DNA of 64,000 nucleotides from Murdochiella massiliensis (lineage in GTDB: Bacteria; Bacillota; Clostridia; Tissierellales; Peptoniphilaceae), in NCBI RefSeq assembly GCF_900059565.1, contig NZ_FIZW01000002.1, positions 930,001 to 994,000 of the forward strand, given 5' to 3'. The position numbers and the translations under genes are program-made. The notes under the pieces were generated by a model. It saw only the letters and a list, made by a program, of their open reading frames with translations, was not told where the DNA came from and did not search any database. Shown here one piece after another: positions 53,502 through 64,000 of this stretch; position 1 is the stretch's first letter; each line of letters begins with the position of its first letter.

Positions 53502-54656
53502 CTATTCTTTATATAGAATGACCACTTTACGATGTGGCTCACGGCCTTCCGAAACCGTTTCGATGTGTTCCATATTCTGCAGTGCGGTATGCACAATGCG
53601 TCGTTCATAGGCATTCATCGGCTCCAGCTTCAAGGATCGCTTGCTGCGTTTTACTTTTTCCGCATTGCGTTCCGCCAGTCGGGTGATATTCTGTGCACGG
53701 CGCTTGCGATAATCGCCCACATCCAAATAAACGCGATAGTGACGCTTGCTGATTCGATTGAGCGTTACGCCCAGGAGATACTGAATTGCATTCAGCGTTT
53801 CCGCGCGTCTACCGATCACGATACCCATATCCGTTTCGGAAATCTCCGTCAGCTCGATACGCAGGTTCTCCTCCTCAATGAAAAAGTTAAGCTGCGCAGA
53901 AATATGCATTTCTTCCAGAATCGAGGAGAGCCAGTTTTCCGTAAAGCGGATGATTTCGACATTATCCATTTCGCGCGAAACAACCGTGTGCTCCTGCGCG
54001 ACACGATTATCTACCGGTGTGGACACCACGGATGCGTTATCTTCAGTAGAACCCTTATCTTCAGTAGAGGAAGCCTGCATCAGTGGCGAAGATGTTTCCG
54101 ACTCTTTTTCATTGTTCAGCGCGATTTCCTTCTTGCCTTGTTCACGTTCGACTTCTTCATGAATCCGATCGAGAAGACTGTGGGTCGGCTTTTCTGTTTC
54201 CTTGTTTTCACGGGGGAGGGGTTTGGGTGTTTCCTGTTTTCTTTCCTCGGTTTTCTCCACCGATGTTGGTGCTTCAACGTTCTTTTCGGTGCTCACCGCA
54301 GATGTCTTTACATCCGACTTCTTCTCCTTAACGGCTGAAACCGGATTTTCCGTTTTCTCTTCCATCTTAACAGAGGAAGAGGGGGCATCCTTTTTCTCGT
54401 CTGCCATTTTCGGAGAAGCCGTCTTTACGTCTTTTTTCTCTTCTTTGGGTTTATTGTCCTCAAGGAGATCACGAAACCCGGATTCTTTTCGTGAAACGCG
54501 GACAACAGCTTCTTTTGAACCGAAGACGCCGAGAAAACCCGACTTGGCTTCTTCCATAATTTCAATACTGACCTCATCTAATGAGGCATCAAGTGCCTCT
54601 AAAGCGGCCTGTACCGCTTCATCGACGGTTTTTCCCGTTTTCACAACGGATTGCAT
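53502..54656 (-). CDS. jag: RNA-binding protein Jag/KhpB with long acidic linker
   Basis: 384 residues. The N-terminal Jag domain is at 1-55 (TGKTVDEAVQAALEALDASLDEVSIEIMEEAKSGFLGVFGSKEA), the KH domain at about 240-312 with IGRRAETLNAIQYL, and the R3H domain at about 313-384 with ERRIVHTAL. Between 65 and 230 is a low-complexity linker of Lys, Glu, Ser and Thr, longer than in many relatives. It binds RNA and affects cell elongation and division. Its start overlaps the yidC stop by one base (TAATG), placing it in the rpmH operon. Confidence 0.93.
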   Translation of the reverse strand: MQSVVKTGKTVDEAVQAALEALDASLDEVSIEIMEEAKSGFLGVFGSKEAVVRVSRKESGFRDLLEDNKPKEEKKDVKTASPKMADEKKDAPSSSVKMEEKTENPVSAVKEKKSDVKTSAVSTEKNVEAPTSVEKTEERKQETPKPLPRENKETEKPTHSLLDRIHEEVEREQGKKEIALNNEKESETSSPLMQASSTEDKGSTEDNASVVSTPVDNRVAQEHTVVSREMDNVEIIRFTENWLSSILEEMHISAQLNFFIEEENLRIELTEISETDMGIVIGRRAETLNAIQYLLGVTLNRISKRHYRVYLDVGDYRKRRAQNITRLAERNAEKVKRSKRSLKLEPMNAYERRIVHTALQNMEHIETVSEGREPHRKVVILYKE

Positions 54657-55396
54657 TACTTACCTCCCTCTATCGCGCTATGCGTTTTGGAACGTGTGAT
54701 CAATGCGGCTATTCCACGGTAGAGCAGTTCCAGTATATTGCCGAATACCCAATAGAGCAGAAGACCGGCGGCCCAATTCACCGAAATAAAATAGAACATG
54801 ATCGGCATGAGCATAAAGGTCATATTCATATTTTTATTCATCTGCTGCTGTTGCTTGCGCATCGGACCGAAGAGCTGAATGCCCAATTGGGAAATCGCAT
54901 TAATCAGCGGCAAACCGAACCAGGTGAGCGGATCATTCTTCAGCAAGTCGGAAATCCAAAAGAAGTTTTTGGCAATGGCCGAAAAGTCGTCGAGAGTTGA
55001 GACCATATATTTGGCCGGCTCACGCAAGACGTTAAAAAGTGCCATAATGAGCATAAGCTGAATAAGAAGGGGCAAGCAACTGGAGCATCCCATCATGGAA
55101 ACGCCTTCTTCTTTATAAAGCTCCTGCGTTTTCTGCTGCAAAATACGCTCATCGTAGCCGTATTTCTTTTTGAGTTCTTCGGTTTTTGGCCCCAACGCCT
55201 GCATCTTAGCCGACGCTTTGGTCGTCTGTGCCATAAGGGGAATAGTAATCAGCTTACTGATCACGGCCATCGCGAGAATCGTTAGGGCAAAATAAGACAC
55301 CTGCGCCGGTTCCGCGATACTATTGGCGAACAAATGGTAGATTTGTCCCATCATCCAACCAAAAATATCACTCAGCGGAGAAAAGATATTTTGCAA
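54656..55396 (-). CDS. yidC: membrane protein insertase YidC (Oxa1 family)
   Basis: 246 residues, the short Gram-positive form with five membrane segments. It inserts proteins into the cytoplasmic membrane alone or with SecYEG. Features: ALTILAMAVISKLITIPLMAQTTKASAKMQALGPKTEELKKKYG (first conserved segment), the SCLPLLIQLMLIMALFNVLREP segment and a final LYWVFGNILELLYRG. Its N-terminus has a hydrophobic anchor rather than a clear lipobox. It overlaps jag by one base and follows yidD. Confidence 0.95.
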   Translation of the reverse strand: MQNIFSPLSDIFGWMMGQIYHLFANSIAEPAQVSYFALTILAMAVISKLITIPLMAQTTKASAKMQALGPKTEELKKKYGYDERILQQKTQELYKEEGVSMMGCSSCLPLLIQLMLIMALFNVLREPAKYMVSTLDDFSAIAKNFFWISDLLKNDPLTWFGLPLINAISQLGIQLFGPMRKQQQQMNKNMNMTFMLMPIMFYFISVNWAAGLLLYWVFGNILELLYRGIAALITRSKTHSAIEGGK

Positions 55397-55456
55397 GTCA
55401 TACCTCTTTTTCTGTTTTGGAATTCATCGAGTCGACACCCGTCTCCCCAAAAATAT

Positions 55457-55672
55457 TTATGGAAGTAGAGGATCTTCTCCTCCTTTTTGAAACGGATTAC
55501 ATCGGAGAATTCGCCAAAGGGTGAGCATGAGCGCTGTCGAAAAACGAAAGCGCGAAAATGCTTCCAGCGCATAATGTGAACACGTCGGATGAAAACGACA
55601 TTTTCCGCTTCCCAGAAGGGGAGAAAGAAAACGCTGATAGCCGCGAATAAGAAGTTGAGCGAACCAATTCAT
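55457..55672 (-). CDS. yidD: membrane protein insertion efficiency factor YidD
   Basis: 71 residues, the normal size. A membrane-associated helper of protein insertion. The family pattern is complete: [30 protein letters not shown] with the conserved cysteines, then [15 protein letters not shown]. It overlaps the rnpA stop by 4 bases and precedes yidC by 60 bases, the usual order. Confidence 0.95.
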   Translation of the reverse strand: MNWFAQLLIRGYQRFLSPLLGSGKCRFHPTCSHYALEAFSRFRFSTALMLTLWRILRCNPFQKGGEDPLLP

Positions 55673-56115
55673 GACGTACGACTTTCCTCGATAACAGGAT
55701 CCGAGCAGTTTTTGTTGTTTTTTCCTTGCGAAGATGATGCTTTTCGTGCTGTGGTAGACGCGGATCGAGTAGCCTGTTTATCTATGCGCTTTTTCCACTG
55801 TCGCAGACAGTGTAGTAACGATTGTTCAAGCTCCGAAAACGTAAGCGATTTTGCCGTTTCTTTCGGTAAAATCACGTAGTCAAAGCTTTGGGGAAAAGTT
55901 TCCTGATGGGCACGCACAATCTCGCGAAGACGACGTTTGGTACGATTGCGTTCATTCGCTTTGCCGAATTTTTTGGAAAGAGAGAATCCATAGCGATTGT
56001 GTTCCAGGTGATTGCGGAAACCGATTATCTTGAAGTCGCGATTATAAGCAGGAATTCCTCGCCTATACACACGTTGAAATTCATCGTTTTTCCGTAAACG
56101 AAAAGAACGTTCCAT
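55669..56115 (-). CDS. rnpA: ribonuclease P protein component
   Basis: 148 residues from ATG 56115 with GGAG 5 bases before it. It binds RNase P RNA to mature tRNA 5' ends. The RNR signature [20 protein letters not shown] is present, after [17 protein letters not shown]. The family is usually about 110-125 residues; here a Ser/Ala/Lys-rich C-terminal tail of about 35 residues follows ([20 protein letters not shown] and on), probably disordered. It lies just downstream of rpmH. Confidence 0.93.
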   Translation of the reverse strand: MERSFRLRKNDEFQRVYRRGIPAYNRDFKIIGFRNHLEHNRYGFSLSKKFGKANERNRTKRRLREIVRAHQETFPQSFDYVILPKETAKSLTFSELEQSLLHCLRQWKKRIDKQATRSASTTARKASSSQGKNNKNCSDPVIEESRTS

Positions 56116-56164
56116 GTTTCTCCTTCTTCTCTTCACCCGAAAAAAAATAGGCCCATTTCCGGAC

Positions 56165-56299
56165 CTATGCGGACAGTCTCTTACGACCCTTTAAGCGTCT
56201 TGCTTTTAATACACGACGTCCGGTTTTCGTCGACATTCTGGCACGGAATCCATGATCTTTTTTTCTCTTATGCTTATTCGGTTGATAGGTTCTTTTCAT
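56165..56299 (-). CDS. rpmH: 50S ribosomal protein L34
   Basis: 44 residues, [24 protein letters not shown] and on, a near-perfect match to L34, which is a component of the large ribosomal subunit. The start at 56299 has a GGAGG site; the frame open to 56428 is only leader. It opens the leftward operon rpmH-rnpA-yidD-yidC-jag and is driven by a consensus promoter at 56376-56404. A CCTGCG/CGCAGG hairpin lies in its leader at 56342-56358. Confidence 0.97.
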   Translation of the reverse strand: MKRTYQPNKHKRKKDHGFRARMSTKTGRRVLKARRLKGRKRLSA

Positions 56300-56375
56300 C
56301 TCTTCCTCCTTTCCTATTCTCGGCGCATCACTCGCGCCTTTCCTGCGTCGCTCGCAGGAGAAGAGTATCGTTGTT

Positions 56376-56404
56376 ATTATATTGAGCCCACAAAATCGTG
56401 TCAA
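56376..56404 (-). promoter_or_regulatory. consensus promoter of the rpmH operon
   Basis: On the minus strand TTGACA (56404-56399), a 17-base spacer and TATAAT (56381-56376): a perfect housekeeping sigma promoter, about 75 bases before the rpmH start. Confidence 0.9.
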
Positions 56405-56458
56405 GATGCGGAACACGGAAAAGCGCAAATTGCCCGCTTTTCAAGAAAAATGCGTCAT

Positions 56459-56680
56459 TGTGGATAACCGTCTTTCAGACGAAAAAAAGCATTATATGGT
56501 ATACTATTACTATGTGTTTATCTGTCCTTTTGCCTGTTAAAAACGTCTTTATCCACATTTGTTGATAAGTTGTGGGTAAACTCGAGCAAAAGATGAAGAA
56601 AAGGGAGAACTTTTCGTTTGCCCGTCGATTTTCCTTGTGGATAAGTTTTTCCCCCTCATCGACTGTGGATAAGTGGATAA
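56459..56680. other. oriC, upstream DnaA-box cluster
   Basis: Between rpmH and dnaA there are consensus DnaA boxes (TTATCCACA) at 56459-56467 (minus), 56549-56557 (plus), 56636-56644 (minus) and 56664-56672 (minus), with one-mismatch boxes at 56571-56579 and 56672-56680. The region is AT-rich and matches the upstream half of a bipartite Bacillus-type origin. Genes diverge from it on both sides. Confidence 0.9.
56497..56505 (+). promoter_or_regulatory. extended -10 promoter candidate for dnaA
   Basis: TGG then TATACT (56500-56505) forms an extended -10 element without a good -35. It lies upstream of most of the DnaA boxes, so DnaA could repress its own gene. Confidence 0.45.
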
Positions 56681-56804
56681 GTTTTTCATAACCGAATAAA
56701 AAAGCAACGGTATAGAACGGTATAGAGAGATATATACCAAATGCCAAACGAAAACATAGATGATAAAACAGTGGAAAAGTTGGTGGATAGTGATTGGGGA
56801 AGCA

Positions 56805-58268
56805 ATGAATGATTTAACAATGATTTGGAATGAAGTCCTCAGTATGTTGGATATCCAATTGAACCGCATTCAATTGAAAAATTGGCTTCAACCGCTTATT
56901 CCGGTTTTCCTTCTTGACGATATCTTTGTTTTGGATTGCACCAGCGCGTTCATTCATTCCATGGTCGAAAAAAAATACAGAACGGATATCGAACGTTGTC
57001 TTTCCTACATTTGCGAACAGGAAATTCATGTTGAGCTCATTGATCCGAGTATGTCGGACTATGAACAGCATCTGAACGGAGAAAAAAAAGGAGTATATAC
57101 CGGTCGTCAACAAGTCCTTCCCTTGTCGGAAGAACCGACTCCCTTACATGAAAATTCGCAGGATATCACGCGAAAATTGCGTGTAAAAAATGATTTTTTG
57201 GATCAGCAACACCGTCGTAACGGCTATAACACCTTGAATCCAAAGTATACGATGGAAAGCTTCGTTCGCGGAACAAGCAATGATTTTGCTTATGCCACGG
57301 CGATTGCGGTGATTCGCGCTCCAGGAAAAGTGTACAATCCACTCTTTATCTATGGTTTATCCGGCTTAGGAAAAACCCATCTCATGCAGGCGATAGCTCA
57401 TGAGATCTTACAGACAGATCCGCAAAAAAAGGTGCTTTACATTACCAGTGAAAATTTCATGAATGAGATGATTGCCGTCATTGAAAATGGTACCAATGTG
57501 GAGAAGGAAAATTTTCGTCATAAATATCGCTCCATTGATGTGCTTCTCATTGACGATATTCAGTTTATTGCAGGAAAAAAAGCGACAATGGAGGAAGTTT
57601 TCCATACCTTTAATGACTTAAAAGAAGCAGGAAAACAAATTGTTCTCTCCGCGGATAAGCCGCCGAAGGAATTAAAAAATCTGGAAGATCGCTTGGTTAC
57701 ACGCTTTGAAGGTGGCATGACGGTGGATATTCAGCAGCCGGATTTTGAAACACGCGTGGCCATTTTAAATCATAAAATGAAAGGAGAGGCCATTAAACTT
57801 CCACAATACATTCTCGAATTCATTGCCAACAACATCACGGCCAATATTCGAGAATTGGAAGGCGCTCTTTTGCGTGTATTGGCCTATTACCGTTTCAAGG
57901 AAGGATCGGAAGAACTTTCCCAGGAAGAAGCGATGGCTATTGCTCGAGAAGCGTTGAAAATTGAGGAATACACGGAAAGCAAACTTTCCTTAGACGAAAT
58001 TATTCGTCGCGTGTGTGAATACTACAATCTTTCCCTCCATGATATGGCATCTAAATCCAGACAAGGAACCATCGTCCTTCCCCGTCAGGTCGCCATGTAT
58101 CTATGTCGGGAATTAACCAATGAATCGCTGGTGGCAATCGGACGCAGTTTTTCGCGCGATCATACGACGATCATGCATGCCGTAGATAAAATACGCGCGC
58201 TTATGGAAAAAGATGCATCACTAAAAGAAGACGTCAATAACCTTATCACCCAATTGACGCATACCTGA
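56805..58268 (+). CDS. dnaA: chromosomal replication initiator DnaA
   Basis: 487 residues from ATG 56805, placed by GGGGA; a longer frame from 56760 has no site. It opens oriC and loads the helicase. Domain I is at about 1-85, a linker at 90-150, the AAA+ domain has GLSGLGKTHLMQAIAHEI and VLLIDDIQFIAGK, and the DNA-binding domain ends with the signature GRSFSRDHTTIMHAVDKI. Boxes for it lie on both sides of the gene. dnaN follows after a 167-base origin segment. Confidence 0.96.
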   Translation: MNDLTMIWNEVLSMLDIQLNRIQLKNWLQPLIPVFLLDDIFVLDCTSAFIHSMVEKKYRTDIERCLSYICEQEIHVELIDPSMSDYEQHLNGEKKGVYTGRQQVLPLSEEPTPLHENSQDITRKLRVKNDFLDQQHRRNGYNTLNPKYTMESFVRGTSNDFAYATAIAVIRAPGKVYNPLFIYGLSGLGKTHLMQAIAHEILQTDPQKKVLYITSENFMNEMIAVIENGTNVEKENFRHKYRSIDVLLIDDIQFIAGKKATMEEVFHTFNDLKEAGKQIVLSADKPPKELKNLEDRLVTRFEGGMTVDIQQPDFETRVAILNHKMKGEAIKLPQYILEFIANNITANIRELEGALLRVLAYYRFKEGSEELSQEEAMAIAREALKIEEYTESKLSLDEIIRRVCEYYNLSLHDMASKSRQGTIVLPRQVAMYLCRELTNESLVAIGRSFSRDHTTIMHAVDKIRALMEKDASLKEDVNNLITQLTHT

Positions 58269-58308
58269 GAAAGTGGACAAGTGTGGAAGGAAAACGGGAA
58301 AAATTAAC

Positions 58309-58420
58309 TTATCCACAAAAAATGTCCCAAAGGATAGGGAAGAGGTCATCGGAGGAAGATTACCTTTTCCACAGAATACACAGGCCCTACTACTAATGCT
58401 ACTAACGTATTACTACTATC
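58309..58420. other. oriC, unwinding half with DnaA-trio array
   Basis: Between dnaA and dnaN: a perfect DnaA box TTATCCACA at 58309-58317, a one-mismatch box TTTTCCACA at 58365-58373, then a stretch of TAC/ACT trinucleotides at 58388-58420 (CTACTACTAATGCTACTAAC and on). This order, boxes then trinucleotides, is that of the DnaA-trio element where DnaA melts DNA in Bacillus subtilis. The dnaN start is 16 bases beyond. Confidence 0.75.
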
Positions 58421-58435
58421 AAGGGAGGAGCAGAG

Positions 58436-59545
58436 ATGAAAATTCAAGTGTTGCCGAATGAATTGGTTAAGCTCATCGGACAATGTCAACGAGCAATTTC
58501 CACACGCACGACCATGCAAATTTTGGAATGTATTCGTTTTGAAGCCTATGGGGAGACCTTAACGCTTACTGCATCCGATTTGGAATTGACCATCCAAACT
58601 TCTATGCCTTGTAAGGTGTTGGAAGAAGGGGTTATGGTTGTTGCTTCCGGAATGATCGGCAATATTTTTCGTAAGCTTCCCGGTGCGATGGCTACCGTCG
58701 AAGAAAATCAGGGTGTGCTGAAAATTCGCTGTGCGGAGAGTCATTTTGACTTGCAGGTACCGAATGCAGCCGATTTTCCGGAAGTTCCGGAAGTGAATAG
58801 CGAGCGCACGACCGTGATCGCCAATGATGTACTGTCTCAGGCCATTACCGAAACGGAGTTTGCAACCTCTCTTGACGAATCGAAAATCGCCTTAACCGGC
58901 ATTTTCTATGAACGGCGACCGGAAAATGTACGTTTAGTAACGCTTGACGGTTATCGTTTGGCTGTGCGAGATATTTCTCTTGACGCGCATCAGGAAGTGT
59001 TTGAAGAATCGATGATCGTGCCGAAGCGTTGTATGATTGAGCTTTCTCGTTTACTTTCACCGGAAGAAAAAACCGTTATTCGTTCGGTTCCAGGTCATAT
59101 TTACTTCGAAAGCGGATCGCTCAAACTCTATTCCCGGCTGATCGATAAGAATTTCATCAACTATGAAGAAATTATTTCCGAGGAAAAGAAGACGACCGTC
59201 ATCGTTGATCGTCAGGCATTTCGTGATGCGATTGAACGTGCGTCGCTTCTTACACAAGGAGAGCGCGCGCACCTGATTAAGTTGGATTTTCAGGAAGAGG
59301 GATTGCACATCGAATCTAATTCGGAATTGGGTCATGTGGATGAATTTGTGGACGTCGAGTGTCAGGGGGAGAGTTGTTGTATCGCCTTTAACGCTAAGTA
59401 TCTGTTAGATGGCGTTCGCGCTCTACAAAGTGAGCGCATTACACTTACGATGAACGGTACACTCAATCCCATGATTATTCGTCCGACGGAGGAAGAAGAG
59501 TCGTATCTCTATCTCGTTTTGCCGGTGCGTATTGCCGGACAATAA
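58436..59545 (+). CDS. dnaN: DNA polymerase III sliding clamp (beta)
   Basis: 369 residues, the normal length. The ring-shaped clamp that tethers the polymerase to DNA. The three-fold repeated clamp fold begins MKIQVLPNELVKLIGQCQRAIS, and the last domain ends YLYLVLPVRIAGQ, close to the usual end. GGGAGGAG lies just before ATG 58436. It is followed by recF after 40 bases; the small S4-domain gene (yaaA) that often lies between is missing. Confidence 0.96.
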   Translation: MKIQVLPNELVKLIGQCQRAISTRTTMQILECIRFEAYGETLTLTASDLELTIQTSMPCKVLEEGVMVVASGMIGNIFRKLPGAMATVEENQGVLKIRCAESHFDLQVPNAADFPEVPEVNSERTTVIANDVLSQAITETEFATSLDESKIALTGIFYERRPENVRLVTLDGYRLAVRDISLDAHQEVFEESMIVPKRCMIELSRLLSPEEKTVIRSVPGHIYFESGSLKLYSRLIDKNFINYEEIISEEKKTTVIVDRQAFRDAIERASLLTQGERAHLIKLDFQEEGLHIESNSELGHVDEFVDVECQGESCCIAFNAKYLLDGVRALQSERITLTMNGTLNPMIIRPTEEEESYLYLVLPVRIAGQ

Positions 59546-59585
59546 ACGAAAGTGCTGTTGGTGAAGGAAAGTAAAGGAGCAAGGA

Positions 59586-60668
59586 GTGAGCCTTCTTGAA
59601 TTGGTATTGATCAATTTCCGCAATTATGGTTATGAAAAAATACCATTTTATGAGGGATGTCACGTCTTCTACGGGCCGAATGCACAGGGAAAAACAAATT
59701 TATTGGAAAGTGTGTACATTACGGCCAAAGGATCTTCGTTCAAGACGACGACGGATAAAAAGTTGATTCGTTTCGGCGAGCGTTCGGCGTACATTCGCGC
59801 GCGTATCCGAGAAAAGGAACGGGAAAAAAACGTGGAAATCAAGTTTTCCATGGTGGAGAGAAAGCGCTGTCGCATCAACGAAGTGGAACTGGATTCGGCA
59901 GCGGAACTGACGGAACAATTCGATGTGGTGCTTTTTGCTCCGGAGCATATGGAATTGGTCAAGGGATCGCCTGCCGAGCGCAGAGCGTACTTGAATTCCC
60001 TCCTGTTATCAACGGATCCGACCTATCGTCCTCTTCTTCGACGGTATGAAAAAACGCTTTTTCAACGTAATCAACTGTTAAAAGCGCAAGGAGCCTGGTT
60101 TACGGAACAGTTAGCCGGTTATGATCAGGAATTGGCTTCCTCGGCAGTTCCGTTGGTGAAAAAGCGAAGAGAGATGGTCGAAAAATGGGAAAAAGAAACC
60201 AGTTCTCTCCATCAGGTATTGAGCCATGAAAGAGAAACCTGTCGTTTAGCGTATGTCACTAATTGCCCGGAAGATGAAGAGATGTTTCGGCAAGTTCTTA
60301 AGGAGAATCGAAATCGTGATATGGAAATGAAAAGTACCCAAATCGGTCCACATCGCGATGAAGTGGAAATGACGATTAATACGCTTCCCGCAAGGCTTTT
60401 CGCCTCGCAGGGGCAGGCAAGAACGTTGACACTTTCCTGCAAGTTGGCGGAATTGAAAATACGGGAAAAAATACACGGTTTGCGTCCGCTATTGCTATTG
60501 GATGATGTGTTTTCCGAATTGGATGAGCCACGAGCGAATGCATTATTACAACTGATTCGTCCTTATCAAAGCTTGGTGACGACGAATACAGTGGATTTCC
60601 TTCGCCGTGAAGAACAAGACGCCCATTTTTATCGTGTACAGAATGGACAGATTACACCTCAATCGTAG
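59586..60668 (+). CDS. recF: DNA repair/recombination protein RecF
   Basis: 360 residues from GTG 59586 with an AAAGGAG site. An SMC-like ATPase that helps load RecA at gaps. Walker A is FYGPNAQGKTNLLESVYI near residue 30, the middle has VLFAPEHMELVKGSPAERRAYLN, and Walker B with signature is LLLLDDVFSELDEPR near 300. The length is normal. It lies between dnaN and gyrB in the usual order. Confidence 0.95.
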   Translation: MSLLELVLINFRNYGYEKIPFYEGCHVFYGPNAQGKTNLLESVYITAKGSSFKTTTDKKLIRFGERSAYIRARIREKEREKNVEIKFSMVERKRCRINEVELDSAAELTEQFDVVLFAPEHMELVKGSPAERRAYLNSLLLSTDPTYRPLLRRYEKTLFQRNQLLKAQGAWFTEQLAGYDQELASSAVPLVKKRREMVEKWEKETSSLHQVLSHERETCRLAYVTNCPEDEEMFRQVLKENRNRDMEMKSTQIGPHRDEVEMTINTLPARLFASQGQARTLTLSCKLAELKIREKIHGLRPLLLLDDVFSELDEPRANALLQLIRPYQSLVTTNTVDFLRREEQDAHFYRVQNGQITPQS

Positions 60669-60679
60669 AACGAATGTAA

Positions 60680-62704
<2,025 letters not shown>

Positions 62705-62747
62705 GCAAACTTTTTCGTCGGCCAAAGAATAGAGAGAAGGAGTGAGT

Positions 62748-64000
62748 ATGGCAGAAGAATTCACCAAACAAACCGTACTGGATGCGGATCTGGAAGAGGA
62801 GATGAAAAGCTCTTATCTGGACTATTCCATGTCGGTTATTGTCGGCCGTGCGTTGCCGGATGTGCGTGACGGTCTTAAACCGGTTCATCGGCGCATTCTG
62901 TATGGTATGGCGCAGTTGGGGTTGACGCCCGATAAACCCTATCGAAAATCCGCCCGTTTGGTCGGTGATGTCATGGGTCGTTTTCATCCCCACGGTGATT
63001 CGGCAATTTATGATGCGGTGGTGCGTTTAGCACAACCGTTTAACACCCGGTATATGTTGGCTGACGGTCAAGGAAACTTCGGTTCCATTGACGGCGACGG
63101 TGCTGCAGCAATGCGTTATACCGAGGTACGCATGACCAAATTGGCGCAGGAAATGCTTCAGGACATCAACAAGGATACGGTGGATTTTCAGCCAAACTTT
63201 GATGAAGAGGAGAAAGAACCGACGGTGTTGCCGGCGCGTTTTCCAAACCTCATCGTCAACGGTTCCGCGGGAATTGCCGTCGGCATGGCCACCAACATGG
63301 CGCCGCATAATCTTGGTGAAGCGATCGATGCCTGTATCGCGTACATGAATAATCCGGATTTAACGACGGAAGACATTTTGGCGATTATGCCCGGCCCGGA
63401 TTTTCCTACCGGTGCGCACATCATGGGCAAAACCGGCATTCAGGAAGCCTATGAAACCGGACGCGGACGCCTGAAGATGCGCGCGGTGGCCCGTGTGGAC
63501 GAAGTTCGCGGGCACAATCGAATTACGATCACGGAAATTCCATATCAGGTAAATAAAGCCAAGCTCATTCTTAAGATCGCTGATCTCGTAAGAGAAAAGC
63601 GAATTGAAGGCATTTCCGGAATTCGTGATGACTCCAACCGTACAGGTATGCGCATTGTCATTGATCTGAAACGCGACGCTATTCCCAAAGTGGTGCTTAA
63701 CAATCTATTCAAATACACCCAAATGGAAACGACTTTCGGCATCATCAACTTGGCGTTGGTTAACGGCCGTCCAAGAGTGTTGCCCATGAAGGATCTGATT
63801 CGCTACTACATTGAGCATCAGATTGATGTAGTTACGCGTCGTACACGCTATGATCTGGCAAAAGCGGAAGCACGGGCACATATTATCGAAGGTCTGCGTA
63901 TCGCGTTAGACAATATCGATGCAATCATTAAAATCATCCGTTCCAGCTATGACGATGCCGAAATTAAGGCAATTTTCCTGAAACGCTTCGGCTTGGACGA
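62748..64000 (+). CDS. gyrA: DNA gyrase subunit A (partial, C-terminus outside window)
   Basis: ATG 62748 with AAGGAG 7 bases before it; 417 codons are visible to the right edge. GyrA cuts and rejoins DNA with its tyrosine, here in [11 protein letters not shown], corresponding to Tyr122 of E. coli. [27 protein letters not shown] begins the domain. The quinolone region reads [11 protein letters not shown], with Ser and Asp at the positions where resistance changes arise, so the sequence is of the susceptible type there. The C-terminal pinwheel domain lies outside. Confidence 0.96.
   Translation, partial: MAEEFTKQTVLDADLEEEMKSSYLDYSMSVIVGRALPDVRDGLKPVHRRILYGMAQLGLTPDKPYRKSARLVGDVMGRFHPHGDSAIYDAVVRLAQPFNTRYMLADGQGNFGSIDGDGAAAMRYTEVRMTKLAQEMLQDINKDTVDFQPNFDEEEKEPTVLPARFPNLIVNGSAGIAVGMATNMAPHNLGEAIDACIAYMNNPDLTTEDILAIMPGPDFPTGAHIMGKTGIQEAYETGRGRLKMRAVARVDEVRGHNRITITEIPYQVNKAKLILKIADLVREKRIEGISGIRDDSNRTGMRIVIDLKRDAIPKVVLNNLFKYTQMETTFGIINLALVNGRPRVLPMKDLIRYYIEHQIDVVTRRTRYDLAKAEARAHIIEGLRIALDNIDAIIKIIRSSYDDAEIKAIFLKRFGLD

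Noticed and set aside
58273-58461. 62-codon frame between dnaA and dnaN
   Set aside because: It overlaps the DnaA boxes and trinucleotide element of the origin and the dnaN start, and has no ribosome site or family resemblance.

Overview
The window is 64 kb of a bacterial chromosome centred on its replication origin. Gene order rpmH-rnpA-yidD-yidC-jag-mnmE-mnmG-rsmG on one side and dnaA-dnaN-recF-gyrB-gyrA on the other, strong AGGAGG-type ribosome binding sites, parS sites of the TGTTTCACGTGAAACA type and a LafB-like glycosyltransferase point to Bacillota. Glutamate dehydrogenase, L-serine dehydratase, a serine-type symporter, phosphate acetyltransferase and fumarase suggest an anaerobic amino-acid fermenter, perhaps a Peptoniphilaceae-like coccus of middling GC content. 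That placement is inference. No rRNA, tRNA, transposase, prophage or CRISPR array was found.

Layout. 1-3.9 kb: ABC transporter pair (permease runs off the left edge), a stand-alone prepilin peptidase, RNase Z. 3.9-9.6 kb: an OmpR-type two-component system bracketed by two composite repeat cassettes. 9.6-17.3 kb: aminotransferase, HerA-like ATPase, MATE transporter, GNAT acetyltransferase, AT-rich ABC exporter. 17.7-26.3 kb: class I ribonucleotide reductase (nrdA, nrdB) with probable NrdR boxes, a DUF4143 ATPase, then symporter-sdaAB-sdaAA. 26.5-31.8 kb: two tandem NCS2 permeases below a CitB/DcuR-type two-component system. 32-34.2 kb: hairpin array, then an SPFH/ribbon-helix-helix pair. 34.3-46.1 kb: murI-gdh, glycosyltransferase, fumC, degV, thioredoxin and an atypical thioredoxin reductase, HAD phosphatase, pncB, pta and an expanded DUF4446 protein. 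46.1-64 kb: parB-parA-cinA with three parS sites, the rpmH-to-rsmG operon, a bipartite oriC, and dnaA to gyrA (gyrA runs off the right edge).

The most unusual feature is intergenic DNA. Six hairpin elements (here called D) share an apical core, CTTCTCCTCG...CTCGTCGAAGA, but have different outer stems that stay complementary. Two cassettes (4.07-4.81 kb and 8.58-9.55 kb) have the same plan: D element, a GC-rich double hairpin, a tandem array of hairpins with a 53-54 bp period, then an inverted D element. The repeat sequence of the two arrays differs. A third array (32.1-32.5 kb) uses the stem of the second with a 43 bp period. This looks like an undescribed family of structured repeats.

Other points: a parS site lies inside a perfect 34-bp palindrome that also looks like the rsmG terminator and overlaps a candidate promoter for cinA-parA-parB; the DUF4446 protein is split by about 220 residues of coiled coil; the thioredoxin reductase lacks the usual NADPH motifs.
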